Of a DNA stretch of 64,000 nt, positions 33,200 to 43,908 are shown one piece after another. Source of the stretch: Margaritifera margaritifera (lineage: Eukaryota > Mollusca > Bivalvia > Unionida > Margaritiferidae). The translations under genes and the position numbers were made by a program. The stretch covers positions 3,906,001 to 3,970,000 of the forward strand of contig JAQPZY010001560.1 in the NCBI GenBank assembly GCA_029931535.1. The letters run 5' to 3'. The notes beneath the pieces are model-generated. The model was not told the origin of the DNA, searched no databases, and was given only the letters and a program-made list of their open reading frames with translations. How positions within the stretch are numbered: the stretch's first letter is position 1; each line of letters begins with the position of its first letter.

Positions 33200-34187
33200 C
33201 CAGGAGACAGTCTGTGTCCAAGGTCTATGATGCAAAGTGGAGAATCTTTTGTGATTGGTGCAGCAGGAAATGTGTTAATTCTAGCTCTCTCTGAGCACAG
33301 TGGCAGACTTTCTTCTCTTCCTCTTTGAAGAGAGAGAATGTTTGGTTTCAACTCATAAGGGCTATAGGGCAGCCCTGTCCAACATACTGAAGTTCTCTAA
33401 CGGTCCGACCATTGGTTTGGACCCTCATCTTTCCAATTTTATCAAGTATTTTGAGCTGCAGAGACCGGTATCTCACTTACCAATGCCTAAATGGAATCTC
33501 TCGTGCGTGTTGTGGACTTTGCCCAAAAAAACCTTATGAACGGTTCCTTTGAGAACCTTACCCTTAAAACTGTTTTTCTGATCTCTTTTGCATCTGCAAG
33601 AAGTAGCGAGTTTCAGGTCTTGTCTATAGAAAAAGGTTGTTTACAGTTCAACAGCAATTACAAGTCTGTTTCTTTTCTTTGTCAACAGGTTTGTTTTGGC
33701 AAAAAACTAACTAACTTTGGTAGCCCTGCACCCTATAGAGATCAGTCCAAGTTTTATCTGTGCTTGGGATGATCAAAATAGACTTCTCTGCCCAGTTAGG
33801 GCATTATGGTTCTATTTGGCTGCATGAAAAGGGAGAAGAAAGGGTTGGAAATGTCTCTTTGTACCTATGAAGGGCTCCGCTGATATCTCAGCATCCACTA
33901 TTTCCAGGTGGATTGTCCTCACCATCAAAAGAGCTTATCAGTCCCTCACTGAGAGGGACTTTTCATTCATGAGAATTAAAGAAGATGAAGTCAGGGCTAT
34001 TGCTACTTCATGGGCTTATTTTAATTATTCATCATTTGAGGATGTTGTGAGAGCCACATTTTGGTGGTTGCACACTACTTTTTCCTCCTTTTACCTCCGG
34101 TCTTTGGCACACCAGAGCAAAGGTATTTTTTCCTTGGGTCCAATACTTACAGCACAAAATGTGTCTCATTCTGCTGCCAACTTACAG
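33200..34187 (+). pseudogene. DIRS tyrosine recombinase, broken
   Basis: Four frames in sequence match the recombinase. They are ADFLLFLFEERECLVS (33300), MPKWNLSCVLW, LKTVFLISFASARSSEFQVL (33560-33620, which carries the first catalytic Arg region) and then CPVRALWFYL. A final 107-codon frame (33867-34190) follows with STISRWIVLTIKRAYQSL, EDEVRAIATSWAYFN and TTFSSFYLRSLAHQ. In the His-x-x-Arg block the Arg is present but the usual His is Asp; the Tyr is present. At least three frameshifts occur. It is the most complete recombinase of the three copies. Confidence 0.8.
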
Positions 34188-34487
34188 TAGTGGCTACCCC
34201 TGCCATAAGGGTGAATATATTAATTTTGTACCAGTTTTTTTTAGGCTGTCAGTCTCCCTCTGAACTATCAAATTCAGCAAGGTAATAGTTATAGGTAATG
34301 TATTACTTCTACAGTCCTACCCACTTATATCGACAAGCCGCCCATGTCGACAAAAAAAGCAAAGTCCCAGTCTCTTGATCTACTATTACTACCAAATTTG
34401 TCATGCTTATGTTGACGTCGAGATAAAAAATAAACGTATGTGTCGACAGAAGCCCTTGGTCCCAGCTTGATCAAATCCTTTGTTTTC

Positions 34488-34680
34488 TAATCATTTATAT
34501 TGACAAGCTGCCAGTGCCGACCCATACTTTGTTCTGCAATTATGTGATGTTGCCACCAGGCTTTAATTTTGCCGCCGGATCATTTATGTCGACAAGCAGC
34601 CAGTTCCGACCTATACTTTGTTCTACAATTAGTTGATGTTGCCACCAGGCTTTAATGTTGCGGTCGGATTAAAAACCAGG
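34488..34680 (+). repeat. Subterminal direct repeats of the Tigger element
   Basis: Two tandem ~98 bp copies share TCATTTATATTGACAAGC or TCATTTATGTCGACAAGC, CCATACTTTGTTCTGCAATT-like text, and GATGTTGCCACCAGGCTTTA. The GACAAGC word also opens the element (34331). Such repeats may serve transposase binding, but only the repetition is seen. Confidence 0.75.
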
Positions 34681-34924
34681 CTTTTGTTTGGTCCTATAAA
34701 GTTGGCCTCTCACGAAGACTTAAATAACACATGTACCCTTCATCAAAGCAAGTCAGTTACAATGTTCAATAAAAACAATGCACCCTTTATTTAAAAAAAT
34801 CATCACCAAACTTGAAGAAAAGCAATGAAATCTGATCAATTGTTGCATTTTCCAAAGCGATCGGTGATTAAAACAAGTTTATTGTGCTGTGAAAGTTTCC
34901 TTTTTAACTTTATTTATGTTTACG

Positions 34925-36541
34925 ATGGCTACCAACGGCAGCATAAAACGCAGATTAAATTTACAGTCTCTGGAAACTAAATATCTGGCTGTTAAGGAAG
35001 TTGAAGGTAGGGCATCTCGCAAAAGATATCTGAAAATTTTTACTTAAACATAACACCCTGTCCGGATGGATGAAAACTGCTGTGTCTATAAAGAAAGACT
35101 ATGTTGAAGGTAACTGCGCTCCCCAAAGGAAGAAGCAGAAGACTGATAAATTTGAAGACGTGGAGGAGGCCACAGCAAAATGGTTCCATGAAACCTGCAT
35201 TGCACATTCTACCTTATCCATTAATCGTGATATGATTATTGAAAAATCAAAAGAATTTGCGAAAAACTTAGTGTGGAGAACTTCACTGCAACAAGTGGTT
35301 GGTTCAGTCGCTTTAAAGTTTGTCATAACATTGGTTACAAAAGGACTTGTGGAGAAGCCAACTCAGCAGACACATCACAGCTTGATGGATGGAAAGAAAA
35401 ACTTAAAGATATCTTGCAGAATTATAAGTCTGAGGATATATACAATGCGGACAAAACAGCTTTGTTCTTTAAGTGCACTCCAGACAAGACATACTGCATC
35501 AAAGGTCAACCATGTATTGGTTTGAAACGGCCTAAAGACCGCATCTCTGTTCTAGTCACATCAAAAATGATAAAATGCCACATCTTGTTATTGGCAAGTC
35601 TAAGAGACCTCGCTGTTTTAAGAATGTGCACCATCTTCCTGTGGATTATCATGCGAACACGAAAGCTTGGATGACGTCTGACGTTTTCATGGAGTGGATA
35701 AGGAAACTCGACAGAAAGATGAAAGTGCAAGGAAGAACAATTGCCTTGCTTGTGGATAATTGTTCAGTGCACCCACGTGTGGACAATCTCCAACACATCC
35801 AACTAATTTTTCTCCCACCCAATACCACGTCACTCATACAGCCGATGGATCAAGGAATCATCCAGAATCTAAAACTACATTATCGAAAACTTCTTGCCCA
35901 CATAAAACTGGCTGCAATTGATCAGCAAGAAGAATTTAAGGAAGATTTGCTTGGGGCTCTGTACAACTTGAGGAAAGCTTGGGGATTAGTGAAGTCAGAG
36001 ACCATACAGAACTGCTTGATGCATGCCTTCTTTCCCGAAAATGAGCAATTTCATGGAATCTCCCCATCAGATATCCCACATAGTCTTGACGAAGAAGGCT
36101 TATATGAAGCTATTGGAATTCAGATGGATGAGTTTGTTCGGATGGCTATTGAAACAGATGACAAGGAATAAATGCAGAGCAGCTCTAGCAGATGATGACA
36201 TTATTGCTTCCGTCAAAATGGATTTCGTTTCAGAAGACGGCATGGAAGACAACATAATTGATACTGATACTAATGATGAATCGGAAACACTGCCTTTGCC
36301 ATGTGTTTCATGCAGAGAGGCCTTTTCAATGTGCGATGGTTTGACAAAATTGTTTGCGCAATCAAACTCATTGGCAATATCGGAAGAGCGCATGGTCACT
36401 TGGAAAAATTGCAGCATCTTGTCCAGAGAGAACAACTGTCAAGGCTCAAGCAGACGAAGCTCGCATGAAGTTCAGAATTACATGTACTCTTGTTATCTCC
36501 CATGCCCACCTGTTGTGCTAACAACATTTAATTTTAATTAA
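34925..36541 (+). pseudogene. Tigger (pogo) transposase, frameshifted
   Basis: It starts at an ATG at 34925 (MATNGSIKRRLNLQSLETKY), the first helix region of a CENP-B-type HTH. The second half, LSGWMK, continues in another frame at 35062. A second HTH (CENP-B DNA-binding type) spans about 35150-35320 with ATAKWFHETC and SGWFSRFK. The DDE part has NADKTALFFK (first Asp, followed by Lys where the family has Glu), LLVDNCSVHP (second Asp) and LPPNTTSLIQPMDQGII (third Asp). The longest clean frame is 35575-36171 (198 codons). The acidic tail continues in another frame from 36166 to 36541. Four single-base frameshifts make it a pseudogene of otherwise well-kept sequence. Confidence 0.9.
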
Positions 36542-36827
36542 TTTAAATTGAAATTAAATTAAATTTTATTGTCATTTTATGCATTGATTATGCTATAGAT
36601 AATAGAATTATATGTATTTGTCATTAAAATCTTTTGCTGCTACATGTACTTGTATTTTGAGAGAATTCATAACTTGTTAAAGCTGTTATATCTCCGGTAC
36701 GTATTTTAAATGTATACCACTTGTGCTGACATTATTATAATATTGTATTGTATGAATCATTTTCTTTTAATACCTCATTAGCATGTGTCAATGTATACAA
36801 TATTATGCTTTCATTAATCATATAGGC

Positions 36828-38121
36828 ATACATGCCATATTCCCAGACAGTGTTGGGGGGTTTTGGAGACTCAAAAAGTGTGTTTTGGGGTCCCAAGGGG
36901 GGTCAGTGCGCATGCCCCCCCCCCAATAAAAAACGTCATCCAAATGAGAATAAGCTATCTTTTCAAATCAGCCTATAGCAAATGACTGGAAATTGAAATC
37001 TGAATAAAAGAAAATATCATCTGTTTTCTCGGAAGCATTTAATATACTTACAAACAAAAAAATGGTAGACTTAGCAATGTCAAATAATACCTGCATAGGT
37101 CTGTAAAATGATCTGCTACTGAAAACGGCAGATTGTGCTCAGCAACGAAATTGCAGAAAAGTATTTCAGCTCTAATTACATTGTTTGTCGATGACTGTTT
37201 AAACAAACTATTTAATTTGGGTATTGAGCTCTGCATTTTTGCCGTGTCATGATGCTGGGTGGTGTTGCTATGTTGACGAATGTCATACACTCCAGAATGA
37301 CTAATGTCAATATGGTGGTTGCAATATGTGCACAGAGTAAAATGTTACCTCTTGATGCTGCACTTCACAAAGTCAAACTCTGTCAACCAGGAGTTCTGGA
37401 ATTTTTTTTGCTGGGCTTTGCTGGCTTCGGACATGGCTCCATATTTCCTGAATCGCTACTACGTTTCGACATTTTTCCTTTGAAAATTAATCACACTTGT
37501 ACACTTTTCCATTTTATATATGAAGTAAAAATCCGACTTCAAAGAAACATTGCCGCTGATCACAAACTTTAAAAAAGATGGCATCAACATTCTCAAAGAA
37601 ATTGTGCCACTCAGATCACAAACTTTAATAAAGATGGCTTCAACATTCGCATTCAGTGCAATCAGTTTGTTCTTCAACACGCATCTCTTTGATGTACTAA
37701 ACTTTAAATTGGGTTGTTCCACCTAATGTACTTTACCTATGCAAATTAGCCTAATGGGCTCTTCCGCAGCAGTGCTTAAAAGGATTTGACATGACACATC
37801 ACCCTAGCTATTGTGAGCCAATTAAGTAAATCTCTGAAAGGTGGCTGTTTATCTCTGACTGCCTTACCTTTTAATTGCCTGTAAACAGGTGTATAAACCT
37901 GCCCTGAGGATAGTTTTACATGAGCTTTGAGCAGTACTGTTTACTGTTTATATATACCACATATTACGGGCATATATAATAGTGATTAAGAAATATACGG
38001 GTTTTTTTTTTTTTTTTGTTGCTAAGATTGCTGAAAATCGTGTTTTTCGAAACATGATCGTGTCTGGGGGTTTGGGAGTCCAAAATGGTGTTTTTCGCGT
38101 GACACATGTTATGGCAAGTAT
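36828..38121 (-). mobile_element. 1.3-kb hAT-like element nested in the Tigger element
   Basis: The left end ATACATGCCATA and the right end, ATACTTGCCATA on the other strand, form a 12-bp TIR with one mismatch. Flanks ATATAGGC (36820-36827) and GTATAGGC (38122-38129) match at 7 of 8 bases, an 8-bp target duplication of hAT type. It encodes a short, broken BED/hAT-like transposase on the minus strand (37472-37060). The ends are unusual for hAT, which usually start CAG. Confidence 0.75.
37060..37472 (-). pseudogene. BED-finger hAT-like transposase N-terminus
   Basis: An ATG at 37472 starts MSKRSSDSGNMEPCPKPAKP. A stop after about 30 codons is followed in another frame by EFDFVKCSIKR, then LCTYCNHHIDI and DIRQHSNTTQHH, a Cys-x2-Cys, His-x5-His finger. 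FCNFVAEHNLPFSVADHFTD and LCRYYLT follow. The catalytic domain is missing, so the element is a truncated, non-autonomous member. It is related to the fragments at 13196 and 14990. Confidence 0.75.
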
Positions 38122-38826
38122 GTATAGGCCGCATATATCTTGTTCAATTTTATGTACTTTCACGATGACATCCGTAAATAAATACCTGTACTGTTTAAAC
38201 CAACTTGTTGACAGGTTTTCATTTCCCTGTGAATAGCCCCATCCCCTTGGTAGCCTCAGTAAGATGGGAACACGTATTGCCTCAGACTGACCAAAATCTA
38301 GGCCAATTTAAGTACATGTACTTGTAGCATGTAAATAACAACCATGCAACCATGTGCTACTGGCGACAATGAATATCGTAGTGAATTGTGTAGACGTGTT
38401 AGATCAAATGAGGACAACCATCTTTTATACATGTGTTTCTTATCAGGATGTGACCGATGCATAAATTTTCTAACATGAAACCCGTACACGAATTCATGGA
38501 TTTTTCATATACATGCACTTAATGCATTGTGGATTTTATTACACAGAAGTAACCAAAATGTAATTTGTCAATATACAAGTGTATTTCACACTGGTTTTGT
38601 CTTCATGTACTCAAAATTTGCTTTGTTTGTTTTCTCAAAGTGTAAATCCTACTCACTGACGACAGGTCACCCCTTACAGACGAATTTAACTTGTATGCAG
38701 GTCCAAGAGAAATGTGCTTTTTTTCAGACCCCCCCCCCCCACACACACACACTTATCTCGACATCCGCTTATGTGGAGAATATTTCCTTGGGCCCGAGGA
38801 TGTCGACATAAATGGGTAGGACTGTA

Positions 38827-39178
38827 TTAGAATGTAGTCTTTATGTGGGTGAAACTAATTTTAATAATGTAATATGTAACCTGTTATTATTGCAAGATTC
38901 CCTCCTCCCACCCAACTTGATGGCCCAAGCATAGTCTGGGTCCTAGTCTAAGAGGAAGATTATCCTGCATGAGCCAGTGATGTGGTAGTCAGACTGTTGC
39001 TGGGTTTTCTCTGTTCTAGATTTTAGAACACTCTGTATAATGGGAGGTTGGAGTTATGAGCTCGGATGAGGGGACTTGGTGTCCCAGTAGGTTAGCAAGG
39101 CAATACTGACAGGTAGTTACTATATTATTAAAATTAATTAGTTTTACACCCCACCCCACCCCACCCCCAAAGTACATA
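38827..39178 (+). repeat. DIRS copy C, 3' terminal palindrome (after Tigger insertion)
   Basis: The left arm (AGAATGTAGTCTTTATG, AAACTAATTTTAATAATG) and right arm (TATTAAAATTAATTAGTTTT, CACCCC, AAAGTACATATTT) are inverted. The core CAAGATTCCCTCCTCCCACC is shared with copies A and B. The end at about 39178 lies 110 bp before candidate exon 2. Confidence 0.75.
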
Positions 39179-39289
39179 TTTGCATGCCTAAAAAATTTTC
39201 TTACTAGTAAATTTTTAGTTTTTCTTGATCATGCAGCAATGGAACAAGCGAGGCAAAGCATTCTACAGAGCTATCATTTGCCCTTTCAG

Positions 39290-39434
39290 GTCCCACCTAG
39301 AATCGGAGAGGTCCAGTGAGGGGAATATAAGTGAGTTTGAGAGCCCGCAAATGGGAGTGGCCCCTCGACACCCCCATTATCATGCCCATCACCAGTACTA
39401 CGATAGCAGTCAGCCCAGCATTGATGATGCATCT
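39290..39434 (+). CDS. Candidate internal exon 2 of an unknown host gene
   Basis: It is preceded by a pyrimidine-rich acceptor (TTTGCCCTTTCAG, AG at 39288-39289) and ends at a good donor (GTACGT from 39435). The first base completes the codon begun in exon 1 (AT+G). The reading is then SHLESERSSEGNISEFESPQ, MGVAPRHPHYHAHHQYYDSS and QPSIDDAS, open through all 48 codons, ending in phase 0. The Ser/His/Tyr-rich composition continues that of exon 1. Phase agreement with exon 1 and exon 3 is the main support. Protein unknown. Confidence 0.55.
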
Positions 39435-40249
39435 GTACGTATTAGAATTTCTACTACGATATTTACCATATATGTTCGGGCACCATGAAGTTAAAATCTC
39501 TAAAAAAAAATTTGAAAAATAATTTTTTAATGCACTTTAAGGTTTAGGACATTTGAATAATTTGTTGGTACTAAAGTTTTGGGGTACTTGTACTCAACTG
39601 TGAGCTTCTTCCATGGGCATGGTTTGTTTGTTCAACTAGCATGAACAATTAATTTACTCTATTTATGACTCCCTAATCCCTAATCAGGTTGATTCAACAA
39701 TGCAGAGTGTTGGCTGAAAAGGTCTACTTACAGGTTGAGTAAACCAGCTGGGTTTCCCATAAAGTTAAATACACATGTGACATACTGACAACAATTGCAT
39801 AGCAGACGGCTGTAACTATAATATTAAAAGCACTTCCCAACTATTTTAGTCCAAATGTGATTGTATTTCCTTGTCTAAAGGAAGAAAATAAACCAGAAAT
39901 GATCTTTGCATGGCTTGTGAACTGTATGTAGAAAAGGCCACTTACATCAAAGATAATGGCTATTTGGCAATTACAAAGATGTTGACTGCCATGGCCAGCA
40001 GAATAGTTGCTGTCATAAACATGAAGATAAATTGATAAACAACTTTTCAATTCACACATTGACCAATAACTTTAAATAATCACTTTTGAGTAATCATTTT
40101 TCCATGGTAGTGACAACATGACTTGCTATGATATCTGCATCGGTGAAACTATGACCAGCACTTTCTGCTGATCTTTTACTTGTATCCTTTTGTCTTTTGA
40201 TTTATTTATATAAAAGCAGAGAGGAAAAACAAGTAAAATAAATAAAAAT
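39435..40249. other. Presumed intron, nothing recognised
   Basis: AT-rich text between candidate exon 2 and dispersed repeat R2. The 72-codon minus frame at 40059-39841 has no known motif. Confidence 0.4.
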
Positions 40250-40985
40250 AAAGGTAATTATTGTATACTTAAGTATGAAATAAAGAAAATTATTGGCAAA
40301 AGAATTTTTGTATTTTTTCATTTCTATATTTTCACACGTGCAAAATATATCCTTACAAGATTTCCCGTCATGCCATGTGATGCTTGATTGTGTGTGCCTA
40401 CAGAAGTTATATCTGCAAGAAAAACAAGCACTTTGTGGGCTAGAACAAATAAATGGAAACTGCATTACCTTTCAGATATGGAAATTAGTTTTTACTAAGA
40501 AACTTTATTTGATGCTGATCACATTTCTATGAAGTTATTTCCCCTTTCTATCTTGACAACAATGATAAACTTGTGTTGATGCATTGCAGAATTGGACTTG
40601 TTTTGTGGTCAGATAGGGTCCAATAGTTTACAAAATGTCAAAAATGTAACTTACTGCAACAGATTAGGTTATCCCAATCCTGCAGCTTTCTTAAGGAGCT
40701 GATACTTATATGATCAGCCATTAAAAGTCAGGTGAATTTATGAAAAGGAGGGGTGGGGGCGGGGTGCTGGACAGTGAGTTTAGTCTTCTAAGCTTTTATT
40801 CATGAGCACGTACAAATTTTCTTTTCCTGTGTAAATACCAGATATATTTCATATTGTGGTATAAAAACTATATATTTTAACTTGTGGCTTTGCCACTCAT
40901 TAAAATATAATGTATTTTGTACCACATGAAATATATCTATTATTAACATAGGAAAAGAAAATATCCTCTATTTATAACATTCTGA
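40250..40985 (+). repeat. Dispersed ~700-bp repeat, copy R2, with foldback end
   Basis: This is the partner of 29130-29800. Its 3' part (about 40815-40980) is a long foldback. TTTTCTTTTCCTGTGTAAAT and AGATATATTTCATATTGTGG on the left pair with CCACATGAAATATATCT and ACATAGGAAAAGAAAATAT on the right, around a loop with GTGGCTTTGCCACTC. R1 lacks the left arm. No transposase lies beside R2. Confidence 0.75.
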
Positions 40986-41585
40986 TCAAAGAATTGGGGA
41001 TGGGTGTATGGTATTTTCTTGTTTTTGAAAGTTTTGGAATAAATGTTTTAAGTGAATTTTTTAGTTCCTAAGTTTTGGAACAAGGAAGATATCCTGTTCC
41101 AAGATATGTGGTAATGATAGTGTTAAATATCACATTGTAATATTTCATATCACAACTATTGATGGGAACAGAAAATAAATCACTTTAATGTTCGCTTACA
41201 TTATGTACATTAACTAATACCAGTATCAGCTCTCAAAGTTTAAGTGTTTGTAATTTCAGTTTTGGAGAGAGAAAAAAAAAGAACATTGCAGGTTTTCAGG
41301 GCAGTTTTTCCCCCACCTATCGGGAAAAACTTGGCCCTTAATAGTCAGGTGTGGAACAGGGTGAGGAACATCCAATTGTTGTCCTGTTTCAGATGGTTAA
41401 AAAAACATTATAATACATCCATGTATAAAAATTGATTTGTTAAATTTTAGAAATCTTAGATGTTTCATGTTTAATCTTGTGTTTCTGGAGTCCATTTTCA
41501 ATTAATATTATCAGGATTTCATTGAAGTCATGACAGTGTTTTTGAAATTCAAATATTTTGACTCGCTGTTTTGATTTGTATCTAG
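40986..41585. other. Presumed intron, nothing recognised
   Basis: AT-rich, with no repeat partner spotted. The 63-codon frame at 41244 overlaps an A-run and has no known motif. Confidence 0.4.
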
Positions 41586-41642
41586 CATGGGAGAGTTTTA
41601 CAGGTGGTTCATCTACCTCCTCCTCCTACCACAGGAGTTAGC
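41586..41642 (+). CDS. Candidate internal exon 3 of an unknown host gene
   Basis: A 57-nt stretch lies between an acceptor (TTTGTATCTAG, AG at 41584-41585) and the donor GTGAGT (from 41643). In phase 0, as exon 2 requires, it reads HGRVLQVVHLPPPPTTGVS with no stop. The proline run PPPP could be a docking site for SH3 or WW domains, which is inference only. The exon is short, and another frame is open too, so the call depends on the phase match. Confidence 0.45.
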
Positions 41643-42139
41643 GTGAGTAGTGTCCATTGAAGTATTTCATTACTAATTAGCACTCGGAGTTTGGATCCTG
41701 CTTTTCACATTACTACCTTTAATATTTGCTGAAATAGTTTTAGATGCTTATTCGTAATCTTGGTTAAGTTTTTGTCTGAGGCAATTTGACCACCTATTTT
41801 TATTGTTGTGCTTTAATGTAGATTGTCCCATTCTCATTTCTGTTTTGATTTATTCACTCCTTGCACCCATGTTCTGCTTCAGTTATGTAATTTGGTTTGT
41901 TCGTCTACATTAGTACTTTTTGACATTTATTGGAACTTGCAAGGCTTTTGAATTTTGGTTCGTGCATGTGTTCATTTCATCAGAGCTGCAGTTTTCTTTT
42001 GTTTTTTGACCCCTTCAGCCCTGTATAATTCTATGTATCTGACCAAGAAACAAATATTTTTTATTCTCCCACCATATCTATGGACTGGGCATATAGTTGT
42101 CCATCCCATTACGTCTTGTCACATCACAAACATTGGAAA
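41643..42139. other. Presumed intron, nothing recognised
   Basis: AT-rich sequence without recognisable repeats up to the start of the ~160-bp array. Confidence 0.35.
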
Positions 42140-42612
42140 TTTCATTCCATTAAATATCTTCTGAAGGATTTCATGGACTGAAGCCAAATTTGGTATGAGG
42201 CTTTAAAATAAGAAGTAAGTCAAGTTTGATTTTTGTCATTCTCTGGCAAACAATGTATGGAGTTGTGGCCCTTGTGACTTAGAAGTTTTCCCTTCAGTTT
42301 CCACTCCATAACTTTTGAAGAACAGGTGGATTGAAACCATAGTTGGTATGAAGTTTTACATCAAGAAAGCCTTGGTAAAAAAATTTTCTCTTCATGTTTT
42401 TCCAGCCAAATTGTATGGAGTTATGGCCCCTGTTTGACTTAGAATTTTCCCCTTCAGTTTCCACTCAGTACCTTTTGAATGACTTGAAGGAATGAAACGA
42501 AATTTGGCATGAAGCTTTATATTAAGAAGACCTAGAAAAAGCTTGATTTATACTGTTTTCCAGCAAAATTGTATGGAATTATGGCCCCTGTTTGACTTTG
42601 TATTTTGCCTAT
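42140..42612 (+). repeat. Tandem array, three ~160-bp units
   Basis: Each unit has AATTTGG.ATGA.GCTTTA, GTATGGAGTTATGGCCCCTG, TTTGACTTAGAATTTTCCCC and CTTCAGTTTCCACTC. The GTATGGA anchors fall near 42254, 42413 and 42574, a period of about 160 bp. Array family unrelated in sequence to families 1-4. Confidence 0.8.
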
Positions 42613-43429
42613 GAAATGTATCGTATTGACAAGGGCATTCATGTCATGTGGACTCTTTTCCTCTTTTCCAGTTGCCATATAAAATTATTTGTTAACCCAT
42701 ACTCCCAACATGCAGAAAATATTTAATTATTAAGGGTTTCATTCACAAACAACTTTGATTCTAGTTGTCAAGCTTCCCCTTGTGTCATCTTCCAGATTTT
42801 AATTCTAATCTTTGACTAGATGTTAAATAAGAATTAAGTATTCTCTTTTAACTTGTGTTAAATAATCCATATATTGTACATAAGTTGAATGTAGAGAAGG
42901 TTTCATGGAAGAATAATTTTGTACTAATTGAGTTACCTTCAATAAATAAAGCATTATTATTATAATTATTATTATTCTTATCTAATTGGTGCTTTTGAGA
43001 GATTTGATGATTACACTGAGTTTTAATATTTGTATATGTATTAACAAAAATGAATTTACTGCTAGTTTTGCTTGAATCTTTTCCCATAGTATTTAGAGAC
43101 TCATTAAGAGTAAAATATAAATTACCTTGCTAAATTTTGTTGAACATTGTACAAATAGAAACTTGCCCATAGTAAACCTACCTGTGTCAAGCAGAAAACT
43201 GGTAGCCATAGGAACAGCTGTTGTTTATTAAATATAAAGAAGAATAACATAATTCCATTAAAAGGTTTCATTCTTATTGATCATTCTTTGATGGTATTAA
43301 AAGGTTTACTGTCATTAACATCATCAACTTTATAGTTCTATAATAGCATGTTGAGCAAGATTTTATTATGGTTGAGGATACATTTTGGGTACTTGCCTGG
43401 CTGAGCAATTGGAGTTTTAGAGATTATTT
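42613..43429. other. No gene recognised
   Basis: AT-rich presumed intron. The frame 43087-42848 is Asn/Ser-rich and incidental. A TAATAATTATTATTATT run lies near 42955. Confidence 0.35.
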
Positions 43430-43676
43430 CAACTTGAGAGTAAGGTCAATATTAAAGTTTTTCAGATTAAGGTCAATATTAAAGTTTTTTAGATTAAGGT
43501 CAATATTAAAGTTTTTTAAATTAAGGTCAATATTAAAGTTTTTTAAATTAAGGTCAGTATTAAAGTTTTTTAGATTAAGGTCAGTATTAAAGTTTTTTAG
43601 ATTAAGGTCAATATTAAAGTTTTTTAGATTAAGGTCAATATTAAAGTTTTTTTTAGATTAAGCTCAATATTTAAGT
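43430..43676 (+). repeat. 27-bp minisatellite, about nine units
   Basis: Unit: AGATTAAGGTCAATAT followed by TAAAGTTTTTT, 27 bp, with A/G changes at two sites and one unit with a slightly longer T run. Because 27 is a multiple of three, the frame 43368-43661 stays open and reads LRSILKFFR repeated; this is a consequence of the period, not evidence of a gene. The T-run length change near 43650 ends the frame. Confidence 0.95.
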
Positions 43677-43881
43677 TTATTACTTTCTAGTTTTAAAAAA
43701 AAGGTGGACTCGACAAAAAAAAGAGTCTCTTGTACATGAAATTTGTAACATTTGTTGAATAATTTCAATATTTTGCTCGTCAAGATTTGCAAAACAGATA
43801 ATCTACTTGTCATAAAGTTCAAATGAATTAGCAATCTGGCAAGATCCTCTTTCTAACATTTAGTTTCATTTTCCATTACAG

Positions 43882-43908
43882 TCGGACATTAGCCATCCAG
43901 GATTCTAA
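43882..43908 (+). CDS. Candidate terminal exon 4 (coding part) of an unknown host gene
   Basis: An acceptor (TTTCCATTACAG, AG at 43880-43881) is followed in phase 0 by SDISHPGF and a TAA stop at 43906-43908. It would give exon 3 a C-terminus. The coding part is only eight codons, so chance is a real possibility. No clear AATAAA follows within several hundred bases. Confidence 0.25.
   Translation, partial: SDISHPGF

Larger units (their letters stand above)
32135..34311 (+). mobile_element. DIRS-type retrotransposon, copy C, 5' portion
   Basis: This holds a late ORF1 piece, an RNase H segment and most of the tyrosine recombinase, and it is followed by the start of the 3' palindrome. It is cut at 34311 by the Tigger element and resumes at 38827 (GTATTACTTCTA / TTAGAATGTAG; copies A and B read GTATTACTGATATTAAAATG and GTATTACTGCTATTAAATG). 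The reverse transcriptase is absent, and the 5' part of ORF1 and a left ITR were not found. Confidence 0.8.
34312..38824 (+). mobile_element. Tigger/pogo DNA transposon, 4.5 kb, nested in DIRS copy C
   Basis: TIRs are CAGTCCTACCCACTTATATC on the left and CAGTCCTACCCATTTATGTC on the right (other strand), followed by GACA on both. TA flanks both ends (34310-34311, 38825-38826). Removing the element rejoins DIRS text seen uninterrupted in copies A and B. It carries a transposase with Tigger-type domains (34925-36541) and is enlarged by a hAT-like insertion (36828-38121). Confidence 0.92.

Noticed and set aside
39239..39300. Alternative exon starting at GCAG/CAATGG (39236-39238)
   Set aside because: In the phase required by exon 1 it meets a stop after about 20 codons, whereas the acceptor at 39288-39289 gives a long open exon.
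43368..43661. Gene with a 9-residue repeat
   Set aside because: It is the translation of a 27-bp minisatellite, open because the period is a multiple of three.
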